DNA of 64,000 nt from Candidatus Latescibacterota bacterium (GTDB taxonomy: Bacteria; JAAXHH01): contig JAAXHH010000141.1 in NCBI GenBank assembly GCA_012270975.1, positions 655,089 through 719,088 of the forward strand, read 5' to 3'. The position numbers were made by a program, and so were the translations under genes. Under the pieces are notes generated by a model. That model was not told the origin of the DNA, ran no database searches, and saw nothing but the letters and a program-made list of their open reading frames with translations. Positions 36,042-44,597 of the stretch are shown piece by piece. The stretch's first letter is position 1. Each line of letters opens with the position of its first letter.

Positions 36042-36350
36042 ATGATTCCAGCTATACGAAATCAGGCTGACTCACTTAGAAGCCTGTGCCTGGACTACGA
36101 CGTGCAGCGTCTTGAACTTTTTGGATCCGCCGCCACTTCATCCCAACTACATGATATCGGTGATCTGGACTTCCTGGTAGAGTTTCAGCCGAAAGCACTG
36201 GAGACATATGCTGACAACTACTTCGGACTGTTGGAAGACCTGCAGCAACTATTCGGGAAGCCCGTGGATCTGGTAGTCGGCTCAGCTGTCAAGAATCCTT
36301 ACTTCCTGCAATCGATAGACCGGACGAAAACGCTTGTCTATGAAGCTTGA
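36042..36350 (+). CDS. MntA-like minimal nucleotidyltransferase antitoxin
   Basis: 102 aa Pol-beta-type nucleotidyltransferase. LELFGSAATSSQLHDIGDLDFLVEF contains the GSx10DxD active site. MntA antitoxins of type VII systems AMPylate the HepT toxin at a tyrosine. The HepT-like gene starts inside its last codons, so they are translationally coupled. First gene past tmRNA; composition is less GC-rich than the housekeeping block. Confidence 0.88.
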   Translation: MIPAIRNQADSLRSLCLDYDVQRLELFGSAATSSQLHDIGDLDFLVEFQPKALETYADNYFGLLEDLQQLFGKPVDLVVGSAVKNPYFLQSIDRTKTLVYEA

Positions 36351-36687
36351 GACCAAGAAGTTACTGTTTGACATTCATCGAGCCGCCTTGCTGGTTCGAG
36401 AGTTTACGCTGGACAAGAAGTATGAGGATTATACACGCGACTCCATGGTGCGTGCCGATGTAGAGAGGGAATTCGAGATCATCGGCGAGGCAGTTAAGCA
36501 ACTCGCTCGAATCGATAGCCCCGTTACCTCTAAAATCAGCGACTTCCAACGCATTATCTCCTTCCGCAATGTCCTTATCCACAACTATGCCGACGTAGAC
36601 AGTCGACTGGTGTGGGACGTCGTTGAGACCAAACTTCCTACACTGATCCATGAAGTGGAAGCTCTGTTAACAGAGTCTTCCGAATGA
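36340..36687 (+). CDS. HepT-like HEPN ribonuclease toxin
   Basis: 115 aa helical HEPN protein. The catalytic motif RNVLIHNY fits RX4HXY exactly, including the tyrosine that MntA AMPylates to neutralise the toxin. DVEREFEIIGEAVKQL is the typical upstream helix. ATG 36340 overlaps the mntA-like stop by 11 bp. The family cleaves tRNA or mRNA when unmodified. Confidence 0.9.
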   Translation: MKLETKKLLFDIHRAALLVREFTLDKKYEDYTRDSMVRADVEREFEIIGEAVKQLARIDSPVTSKISDFQRIISFRNVLIHNYADVDSRLVWDVVETKLPTLIHEVEALLTESSE

Positions 36688-36744
36688 TCTGAACGGGGTT
36701 ATTTGAAGGAATAAACCCGATCCGGCAGAACAATTAGGGTTAAA

Positions 36745-37686
36745 ATGGGGGACGACAGCGTGACTCGAAGCTGGGAAGAGGTTTTTAGTACCTGGGCACA
36801 ATCTCCGGCACAGACGGAAGAACAGCGTTCTGAGAACGCCATTAGTGGTATCCGAAATGCCATCAGTAACAATTCAAAGCTGAAACAACGAAGATTAAAG
36901 ATTTTCACCCAAGGTTCCTATCGCAATCGTGTCAACGTTCGTCACGATAGTGATGTTGACGTAGGTGTGATGCTCTATGAGTATTTTCTGAGTGAGTACC
37001 CCGAAGGTAAAACCAAAGCCGATTTCGGCAACATAGATGCAAGTTATCCTTTTTCCCAATTCAAGGATGAGCTCGAAGAAGCCCTAGTCAACTACTTCGG
37101 AAGGGCTGCTGTAACGCGTGGCAATAAAGCCTTCAATATTAAGGAAAATACCTATCATGTCGAGGCTGATGTAGTACCTCTCTTCGAGTTCAGGCAGTAC
37201 TGGGAAAACGGAGACTACCGGGCTGGTGTTGCCTTACTGACTGACAGAGAAGGCCGAAGGATTGAGAACTACCCGGAGCGCTTGGTCGACTACTGGCCTC
37301 AAACACCTCTGCACTACGAGAATGGAAACTCCAAGAACACGGCTACATTGCGGCGCTATAGAGGACTTGTACGTATCTTCAAGAAGATTCGTAATGAGTT
37401 GGAATCAGCAGGCTCATCATCTGCGAAAGTAATACCTGGTTACTTGTTGGAATGTATGACTTGGAATGTACCGAATGACACCTTTAACGGAGCTACCTGG
37501 GATACACGCGTTCAAGCGGTGCTGCGCCACCTTTGGAACAATACCGATAGCGACGCAAACTGCAGTTCTTGGTTTGAGGTTGACGGCATTAAGTATCTTT
37601 TTCATACCTCGCAGCCTTGGACGCGTGCAGCCGCCCACACCTTCATCGGTGAAGCATGGAACTTCGTTGGGGTTCGTTTGTCATGA
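36745..37686 (+). CDS. CBASS cyclic oligonucleotide synthase (CD-NTase, cGAS/DncV-like)
   Basis: 313 aa. KIFTQGSYRNRVNVRHDSDVDVGVM carries the GS...DxD metal-binding core, and the third acidic residue is in VEADVVPLFEF. RYRGLVRIFKKIRNEL is the spine-helix region of SMODS-type nucleotidyltransferases. On phage infection such enzymes make a cyclic di-/tri-nucleotide that activates the adjacent effector. The stop overlaps the effector start by ATGA. No Cap2/Cap3 or HORMA/TRIP13 genes are present, so this is a type I CBASS. The nucleotide product cannot be deduced. Confidence 0.88.
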   Translation: MGDDSVTRSWEEVFSTWAQSPAQTEEQRSENAISGIRNAISNNSKLKQRRLKIFTQGSYRNRVNVRHDSDVDVGVMLYEYFLSEYPEGKTKADFGNIDASYPFSQFKDELEEALVNYFGRAAVTRGNKAFNIKENTYHVEADVVPLFEFRQYWENGDYRAGVALLTDREGRRIENYPERLVDYWPQTPLHYENGNSKNTATLRRYRGLVRIFKKIRNELESAGSSSAKVIPGYLLECMTWNVPNDTFNGATWDTRVQAVLRHLWNNTDSDANCSSWFEVDGIKYLFHTSQPWTRAAAHTFIGEAWNFVGVRLS

Positions 37687-38318
37687 AGCTTGAGCGACTC
37701 CACATCACCGCGTTCTTAGGTCTGGCTGCCTTGGTCTGGTGGCTTGTACTTGGGGCTCCAAGTGTAAAGTGGGAGTATGTGCAACCATTCGGGACGGTCG
37801 TCGGTGTTCTTTTCGGCTTCGGAACAGCGTTCGAATACTTGTTGTGGCGTTGGTCCTGGCTTCACGGTTGGTTCATAAAACGACCGGACCTGCGTGGCAC
37901 TTGGCGGGTTGAGCTTCAGTCGGATTGGATTGATCCAGACACGAATACCTGTGAGCCGGTTAATATCTGTTACATGGGGGTTTCGCAGACTCAGTCAACT
38001 CTTCAGATGCACTTAATGACGAAGGAATCAGAGTCCTGGTTCATTGCGGAACGTATTAGTTCATCTCCAAGCGGGATCGGGTACCAAGTAGCTGGTGTGT
38101 ATAAGAACAAACCGCAAACTCATCTGCGCGGAGTGCGCAGTGAAATGCATTTAGGAGGGGTTCTACTTGACACGCACGGTCCGGCTAATCGACCGGACAC
38201 GCTCACAGGTGAGTACTGGACTGACAGAAAGACAAAAGGACGTATGACATTCACCGCGAGACTACCCGCCGTATTCACACGCTTCGATGACGCTGATATG
38301 GCTTTCGATGAAGCGTGA
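37683..38318 (+). CDS. cap15: CBASS membrane effector Cap15 (S-2TMbeta)
   Basis: 211 aa. Two N-terminal membrane helices (LHITAFLGLAALVWWLVLG and QPFGTVVGVLFGFGTAFEYLLW), then a beta-rich soluble domain opening with RPDLRGTWRVELQSDW and ending in GEYWTDRKTKGRMTF. This is the layout of the SMODS-associating 2TM beta-strand-rich effector, known as Cap15, whose beta-barrel binds the cyclic nucleotide and triggers inner-membrane disruption. The start overlaps the CD-NTase stop (ATGA), so synthase and effector are produced together. Confidence 0.85.
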   Translation: MKLERLHITAFLGLAALVWWLVLGAPSVKWEYVQPFGTVVGVLFGFGTAFEYLLWRWSWLHGWFIKRPDLRGTWRVELQSDWIDPDTNTCEPVNICYMGVSQTQSTLQMHLMTKESESWFIAERISSSPSGIGYQVAGVYKNKPQTHLRGVRSEMHLGGVLLDTHGPANRPDTLTGEYWTDRKTKGRMTFTARLPAVFTRFDDADMAFDEA

Positions 38319-39194
38319 GTAAGTTCAGATCCGTGTACACGTTGTTGTAACAGATTAGACACAACAAATCGCGGACTCAAAAACTCCTCGCCTGTTAGTC
38401 ACTGTTCTGGTCACCCACCGATTCGATCTCTCTAAACAAAGCTAGTCCGAATATGAATACCGTGCACTCGTCAACGGCGACCCACGACGTATATTAGTGG
38501 ACTATTGGCAAGTTTCTAAGGAAATACGGCCGACAGGTTTCTCCAGCCCCCGAGGGACGAACACTCTATAGAGAGCATCGAGTGGAAAACGCTGGGTTCA
38601 TTCCAACGTCGCTTTCCCGTTTTCATCCTACCTCATCCTCCAAATGTAACCCATACTATACCGCCATGGGAACAAGCAAAAACTGGTAAGATCTAGGTAG
38701 CTATACTTAGTGTCTCTTCAATTCTAGCTCCAATAGTCGTATAATCAGGAAGTTTCCAAAACTACCTTGTTATCATGTAATCCGTGAGATTCCTACACCC
38801 GGACGAGTTACCTATTGGCGACGGGTCCTGTGCGTTGTTTTCAGGATAGTTCAGAGCATGTAATCTGCCAACACCTCCCTGAAGCGACAGGGTTACCCAG
38901 AATTACCTACCCCCCTCCTCTAACCATAGATCCAATACGCCCGAATTGTAACAAAGGACCTGGTCGTCCTTTGCGCTTTGTTCCAACCGCGGCGAAGTCC
39001 TTAACATCCTGTCACCAATCCTTCTTCTTGCGGAAATGATACTTAGGGTGTAAGATTCACACCTTATAGTATATACGCGGTATATACATCCCGAAATCAC
39101 CCGAAGGTTCTCACTAATAGTCGGGTACCGCCACGACGTTTTCATCAGACAGTCTAACTGACTGTCGCTAGATTGATGAATTGAGACAGGTCAT
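38319..39194 (+). other. 876-bp non-coding, lower-GC stretch
   Basis: No ORF with a convincing start, codon usage or family resemblance on either strand. The last 130 bp contain two perfect palindromes before hsdR. The rest may be decayed sequence between two defence modules. Confidence 0.6.
39070..39166 (+). promoter_or_regulatory. Twin palindromes upstream of hsdR (candidate operators)
   Basis: TATATAC-GCG-GTATATA (39070-39086) and GACAGTC-TAACT-GACTGTC (39148-39166) are perfect inverted repeats with 7-bp arms, ending 28 bp before the hsdR start. A third inverted repeat, GGTGT...ACACC, lies at about 39049-39064. Spacing and position fit operators for a dimeric regulator, but no controller gene is recognised next to the operon. 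Confidence 0.5.
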
Positions 39195-42100
39195 ATGAGC
39201 ACACCCGAAAGCGAGATTGAAGAGTTCCTTGTCGCGAAGCTTCAGGAACTCAAGTACATATATCGCCCCGGTATTCGCGATCGGGCAAAGCTTGAAGCAA
39301 ACTTCAGGGAGAAGTTCGAAGCCCTGAATCATGTAAAGCTCACGGATGGCGAGTTCGAACGGCTCCTTGACGAGATTGTCACGCAAGACGTATACAAGGC
39401 CGCCCAGATCCTCCGCAACCGGCAAGCATTCACACGAGACGACGGCACGCCGCTCAACTACACCCTCGTTGATATTGAAGACTGGTGCAAAAACTCCTTC
39501 GAGGTCATCAATCAGCTCCGCATCAATACGGACTACAGTCATCATCGCTATGACGTCATACTCCTGATCAACGGCGTTCCCGTCATTCAGATCGAGTTGA
39601 AGACGCTTGCGATCAGCCCGCGAAAGGCGATGGAGCAGATCGTCGAGTACAAGAACGACCCGGGTAACGGATACACCAAGACGCTGCTCTGCTACGTCCA
39701 GCTCTTCATCGTCAGCAATCGCGTGGACACGTTGTATTTCGCCAACAACAACGCGCGGCATTTCTCTTTCAACGCCGACGAGCGGTTCCTTCCGGTCTAT
39801 CGATTTGCGGCCGAGGACAACACCAGGATCACCCACCTCGAAGACTTTGCCGATCGGTTCCTCGCCAAGTGTACGCTCAGTGAGATGATCAGCAAGTACA
39901 TGGTCCTTATCGCAAGCGAGCAGAAGCTCCTGATGATGCGCGCGTATCAGATCTACGCCGTCCAGGCGATAGTCGATTGCATCGACCAGAACGGCGGTAA
40001 CGGCTACATCTGGCACACGACCGGCTCGGGCAAGACGCTTACTTCCTTCAAGGCTTCGACACTTCTTAAGAGCAACCACGACATCCACAAGTGCCTGTTC
40101 GTCGTCGATCGCAAGGATCTCGACCGCCAGACGCGCGATGAGTTCAATAAGTTCCAGGAGAACTGCGTCGAGGAAAACACCAATACCGCAGCGCTCGTCC
40201 ACCGTCTCGAATCCGACGACTACGCGGATAAGGTCATCGTCACGACCATTCAGAAGCTCGGGCTCGCACTCACCGAGAACGGTAACAACAACCAGCAGAA
40301 AACCACTCAAGGACAGCCGTCGTACAAGCAGCGGCTGGAGCACCTCAAAGACAAGCGGATGGTCTTTATCTTCGACGAGTGTCACCGCTCCCAGTTCGGC
40401 GAGAACCACAGGGCCATCAGGGAGTTCTTTCCGAACTCCCAGCTCTTCGGCTTTACAGGCACTCCAATCTTCGAGGACAATGCGACCGTCACGCAGATCA
40501 AGGGAGATGTCGCCACTCTTCGAACCACCCGGGATCTCTTCCAGAAAGAGCTTCACGCCTACACCATTACCCACGCGATCGAGGATCAGTACGTCCTTCG
40601 TTTCCACGTGGATTACTACATGCCCGAGGACACCCCGACCCTCAAGCCCGGTCAGAATCTCGCCAAACAGGCGGTCGCTCGAGCCATCCTCAAAAAGCAC
40701 AATGCCGCAACGGGTGAACGACGGTTCAACGCACTGCTGGCCACCGCCTCGATCAACGATGCGATTGAGTACTACGAAGTCTTCAAGCAGCTTCAGCCCC
40801 AACTCCAGGCGGACAAACCTGAGTTCGTCCCTCTCAAGATCGCCGCCGTATTCTCACCGCCGGCGGAGGGCAACAAGGACGTCCAGCAGATCCAGGAGGA
40901 CCTCCCCCAGGAGAAGGAGGACAACCGGCACGATCCCGAAGGCAAGAAGACCGCGCTCTCAGCCATCATCGCCGACTACAATAAACGATATGGCACGAAC
41001 CACGACATCAACAGCTTCGACCTCTACTACCAGGATATCCAGCAGCGCATCAAGGACCAGCAGTTCCCCAACAGCGACCTGCCCGATAAAGGTGCCGAGA
41101 AGATCGACCTCACCATCGTCGTCGACATGCTACTTACCGGCTTCGACGCCGTGTACCTGAACACGCTTTACGTCGATAAGAACCTCAAGCACCACGGCTT
41201 GATCCAGGCCTTCTCCCGCACCAACCGCATTCTCAACGCAACCAAGCCCTACGGCCACATACTCGATTTCCGCCAGCAGCAAGACAGCGTCGACGCTGCC
41301 ATCGCGCTCTTTTCCGGCGCACAGCCTGACAAGGCCCGCGAGATCTGGCTGGTCGACAAGGCACCCGTCGTCATTGAAAACTTCGAGAAGGCTGTCGCCG
41401 ACCTCGGCGAGTTCATGGAATCTCAAGGCCTCGAGGCCAGGCCCGACCAGGTCAACAACCTGATGGGCGACGACGCCCGCGTTCAGTTCATCAAGCGATT
41501 TAAGGTAGTGCAGAACCTCAAGACCCAACTCATCCAGTACACCGACCTAACCAAAGAGCAGTACGATAAGATTGAAGACACGCTCTCTGCAAGCGACCTT
41601 CAAGCCTTCCGAGGTGCCTACCTCGAAACTGCCCAACGTCTGAAAGAGCAACAGAGCACGCCCGGTGGGGACGACAAACCGGCCACAATCGAGGTCGACC
41701 AACTCGATTTCGAGTTCGTCCTCTTCGCCTCCACTCTCATCGACTACGACTACATCATGAAGCTGATCGCCAAGTACTCGAATCAGGACCCCAAGAAGGT
41801 CGAGATCAGCCGCGAGCGGCTCATCGGACTGATTCAGTCCGAAGCCAAGTTCCTCGACGAACGGGAAGATATCATCGAGTATGTCAACTCACTCAAGGAG
41901 GGCGAAGGCCTTGACGAGGACGCGATCCGCGCCGGTTACGAGCAATTCAAGGCCGCGAAGCAGACCAAGAAAATCGAGCACCTTGCTCAGGTGCACCAAC
42001 TGACACCTGAGTCTCTCGCGACTTTCGTCAACACCATCCTCCAACGCATGATCTTTGACGGAGAGCAACTCACCGACCTGATGAAGCCGCTTGACTTGGG

Positions 42101-42221
42101 CTGGCGTGAACGCCGCGAGCGGGAACTTGCACTGATGGCCGATCTCGTTCCAGTGCTGAACAAACGGGCCCACGGCCGAGTTATTGCGGGACTCAACGCC
42201 TATGAAAGTGGAGGGGCATGA
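39195..42221 (+). CDS. hsdR: Type I restriction enzyme R subunit
   Basis: 1008 aa. The N-terminal nuclease domain has the PD-(D/E)XK core in RYDVILLINGVPVIQIELK. The SF2 translocase follows: HTTGSGKTLTSFKAS (Walker A), FIFDECHRSQFG (DECH box), GFTGTPIF, and the TGFDAVYLNTLYVDK and QAFSRTNR helicase motifs. It cleaves and translocates DNA lacking the host methylation together with HsdM/HsdS. It is the first gene of the operon, and its stop overlaps the hsdS start (ATGA). Confidence 0.97.
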   Translation: MSTPESEIEEFLVAKLQELKYIYRPGIRDRAKLEANFREKFEALNHVKLTDGEFERLLDEIVTQDVYKAAQILRNRQAFTRDDGTPLNYTLVDIEDWCKNSFEVINQLRINTDYSHHRYDVILLINGVPVIQIELKTLAISPRKAMEQIVEYKNDPGNGYTKTLLCYVQLFIVSNRVDTLYFANNNARHFSFNADERFLPVYRFAAEDNTRITHLEDFADRFLAKCTLSEMISKYMVLIASEQKLLMMRAYQIYAVQAIVDCIDQNGGNGYIWHTTGSGKTLTSFKASTLLKSNHDIHKCLFVVDRKDLDRQTRDEFNKFQENCVEENTNTAALVHRLESDDYADKVIVTTIQKLGLALTENGNNNQQKTTQGQPSYKQRLEHLKDKRMVFIFDECHRSQFGENHRAIREFFPNSQLFGFTGTPIFEDNATVTQIKGDVATLRTTRDLFQKELHAYTITHAIEDQYVLRFHVDYYMPEDTPTLKPGQNLAKQAVARAILKKHNAATGERRFNALLATASINDAIEYYEVFKQLQPQLQADKPEFVPLKIAAVFSPPAEGNKDVQQIQEDLPQEKEDNRHDPEGKKTALSAIIADYNKRYGTNHDINSFDLYYQDIQQRIKDQQFPNSDLPDKGAEKIDLTIVVDMLLTGFDAVYLNTLYVDKNLKHHGLIQAFSRTNRILNATKPYGHILDFRQQQDSVDAAIALFSGAQPDKAREIWLVDKAPVVIENFEKAVADLGEFMESQGLEARPDQVNNLMGDDARVQFIKRFKVVQNLKTQLIQYTDLTKEQYDKIEDTLSASDLQAFRGAYLETAQRLKEQQSTPGGDDKPATIEVDQLDFEFVLFASTLIDYDYIMKLIAKYSNQDPKKVEISRERLIGLIQSEAKFLDEREDIIEYVNSLKEGEGLDEDAIRAGYEQFKAAKQTKKIEHLAQVHQLTPESLATFVNTILQRMIFDGEQLTDLMKPLDLGWRERRERELALMADLVPVLNKRAHGRVIAGLNAYESGGA

Positions 42222-43390
42222 TGACGGCCGAGAAGCCATCGCCTGTGTTGCCCAACCTGCGATTTCCGGCATTCGGAAACATGCCTGAGTGGAAACTCAA
42301 GCAACTCAGCGATGTACTCAACTATGAGCAGCCGGGCAAGTATGTCGTTGCGGCCACCAGCTATCAGAGCACTGGCACACCAGTCTTAACAGCAAACAAA
42401 AGCTTTGTCCTTGGTCATACTGCCGAACCCGATGGCATCTACCAAAATGTGCCCGTCATCATCTTTGACGATTTCACAACAGACGCTAAGTACGTTGACT
42501 TTCCATTCAAGGTGAAATCATCAGCAATCAAAATTTTAACCCCTCGGGGCGAGGACGAACTACGACTTGTGTACGAGTTGATGTCCCGAATCAGGTTCGA
42601 TCCGACGCAACACAAACGATACTTCATATCCCAGTATCAGTATCTGAAGATTCCTCTACCGGGCAAATCCGAGCAGCAGAAGATAACCGACTGCCTCGGC
42701 ACGCTGGACGTTCTGATCGCGGCTGAAAACCGGAAACTCGAAGCACTTCGGCAGCACAAACTAGGGCTGTTGCAACAGCTCTTACCTCAACCCAGCGATT
42801 CCCAGCCTAACCTCCGATTCCCTGAGTTTCGTAACCTAGCAGAATGGCAACAAGTCCCGTTGTCTCGCATTTTGACGTTTCAGAATGGATATCCCTTTTC
42901 CTCAAGCGCCTATGATGAGGAAAAACAGGGACTCCGGCTAATCCGCAACCGGGATCTGCGATTTGACGATCGAATCGTGTACTACGACGGCGACCCACTA
43001 CGGGAATTTGTTGTCAAAGATGGCGATTTGCTTGTAGGCATGGACGGGGATTTCACGCCTTGCGTGTGGCAGAAGGGCATCGGTCTCCTCAATCAGAGGG
43101 TTGGTCGAATCCTGCCTAGAGGCAACCACGTTCTTCGCTTTCTCGGTTATCTATTGGAAATTCATCTGAAAGTGGTTCAGGAAGACACCGCACGGACTAC
43201 CGTAAAGCACCTGTCTAGTAGGACAGTTGAAGGCATGATCGTTCATGTACCCGATCCGGATGAACAACAACACATCGCAGACTTCCTCAGTTCGCTAGAC
43301 AATTTGATTGTGGCGGAGGATCGGAAGCTCGAAGCGCTGCGACAGCATAAGAAAGGTCTTATGCAGCAACTCTTCCCTGCTTGGAGGTAG
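42218..43390 (+). CDS. hsdS: Type I restriction-modification specificity subunit
   Basis: 390 aa with two target-recognition domains. The conserved spacers are repeated: PNLRFPAFGNMPEWK and PNLRFPEFRNLAEWQ open each half, and ENRKLEALRQHKLGLLQQL and EDRKLEALRQHKKGLMQQL close them, giving the circular pseudo-symmetry of HsdS. The divergent parts (about residues 20-150 and 215-350) decide the two halves of the DNA site. Starts in the hsdR stop (ATGA). Confidence 0.95.
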   Translation: MMTAEKPSPVLPNLRFPAFGNMPEWKLKQLSDVLNYEQPGKYVVAATSYQSTGTPVLTANKSFVLGHTAEPDGIYQNVPVIIFDDFTTDAKYVDFPFKVKSSAIKILTPRGEDELRLVYELMSRIRFDPTQHKRYFISQYQYLKIPLPGKSEQQKITDCLGTLDVLIAAENRKLEALRQHKLGLLQQLLPQPSDSQPNLRFPEFRNLAEWQQVPLSRILTFQNGYPFSSSAYDEEKQGLRLIRNRDLRFDDRIVYYDGDPLREFVVKDGDLLVGMDGDFTPCVWQKGIGLLNQRVGRILPRGNHVLRFLGYLLEIHLKVVQEDTARTTVKHLSSRTVEGMIVHVPDPDEQQHIADFLSSLDNLIVAEDRKLEALRQHKKGLMQQLFPAWR

Positions 43391-43397
43391 AGACGCG

Positions 43398-44597
43398 ATG
43401 ACCGAGACCCAATATGCCGATCTGTTTGATCTCGCCCGAGACCTCCGTTCTGTGCTGGCTGATAGAGCCCAAAGGAGGCCTGACAGGAGCCCGTTCGTCC
43501 TGATATACGCATACAACAGGACCGGCAAGACACGGCTGTCCGCAGCATTCAAAGACCTCGGAAAGGTAGTGGACGAGAACGACGAGGTTCAGAGCCAGGA
43601 TACCCTGTACTTCAACGCCTTCACCGAGGATCTGTTTTCGTGGGACAACGACTTGGAGAACGACGAGCATCGTACGCTGAAGCTCAACGCGGCGTCCAGC
43701 TTCTTTATTGGACTCAACGAACTGGAGATTGAGAACCGGATCCGCCCGCTGCTGGACCGCTACGCGGACTTCGACTTCCGGATCAACTTCGAGTTCAACG
43801 AGCTGACTGGCAACATCACCAGCGCCGAGGTGACCTTCTCCCGGACGGTACTGGGAGGATTGGGGAACGACGCGCGGACTGATGAGGTGGACGGCATCAA
43901 GATTTCGCGCGGCGAGGAGAACATCTTCATCTGGTGCTTCTTCCTTGCGATCCTCCAACTCGCGCTTGACGGGGCCGAGGCGTACAAGTGGGTCGAGCAT
44001 GTCTACATCGACGATCCAATCTCGTCTCTCGATGAACACAACGCCATCGTCGTGGGCAATCATCTTGTCCAGTTGTATCGCGAGGCGCAACGCCCGATCA
44101 AGACAGTAATGTCAACGCATCACACCCTGTTCTTCAACGTGCTGCACTACGAGCTGCGGAATCATATGGGAGGGCCATTGCAGTACATCCTCAAGCGAGA
44201 CCGCCTGTCAGACGGCTACCTGCTAGTGGAACAAACCGGCGATACGCCGCAGTTCTACCATGTCGCCGCATTGAAAGATCTCTGGCTAGTGGCGCAATGC
44301 GGTCGGGCTAACACGTTCCACTTCAATATCTTACGCACGATTCTGGAGAAAACCGCGTTGTTCCATGGCCACAGCCATTTCTCGAAGTGCATCAAGACCA
44401 CTGATGATGCGGACGGACTCCTTCACCAGCGGTTCGTCGATCTATTGAGCCACGGCAAGTACTCAATGTACGAGCCTACCGAAATGGGCGACGAAACGAA
44501 GGAGTACTTTATCACCATTCTGAAAGGATTCGTGGATCAACACCCGTTCAACCGTGAACTTCTACCAGAACCCCCCGCAGATACGGAAGCATCATGA
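43398..44597 (+). CDS. PrrC/RloC-like anticodon nuclease embedded in the type I RM operon
   Basis: 399 aa, close to the ~396 aa of E. coli PrrC. ABC-type ATPase elements: Walker A region LIYAYNRTGKTRL, signature-like ISRGEENIF, Walker B VYIDDPISSLDEHN and H-switch MSTHHTLFF. The C-terminus has RTILE (R-x3-E) and 35 residues later LLSHGKYS, comparable to the R-E-H triad of PrrC. PrrC guards its RM system: phage inhibition of restriction releases it to cut tRNA. The Walker A has N-R where relatives usually have N-G. It lies 7 bp after hsdS and overlaps hsdM by ATGA. Confidence 0.8.
   Translation: MTETQYADLFDLARDLRSVLADRAQRRPDRSPFVLIYAYNRTGKTRLSAAFKDLGKVVDENDEVQSQDTLYFNAFTEDLFSWDNDLENDEHRTLKLNAASSFFIGLNELEIENRIRPLLDRYADFDFRINFEFNELTGNITSAEVTFSRTVLGGLGNDARTDEVDGIKISRGEENIFIWCFFLAILQLALDGAEAYKWVEHVYIDDPISSLDEHNAIVVGNHLVQLYREAQRPIKTVMSTHHTLFFNVLHYELRNHMGGPLQYILKRDRLSDGYLLVEQTGDTPQFYHVAALKDLWLVAQCGRANTFHFNILRTILEKTALFHGHSHFSKCIKTTDDADGLLHQRFVDLLSHGKYSMYEPTEMGDETKEYFITILKGFVDQHPFNRELLPEPPADTEAS

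Noticed and set aside
38815-39039. Short frame (74 codons) in the 38.3-39.2 kb gap
   Set aside because: No Shine-Dalgarno, Cys/Pro-rich random composition and no family resemblance.
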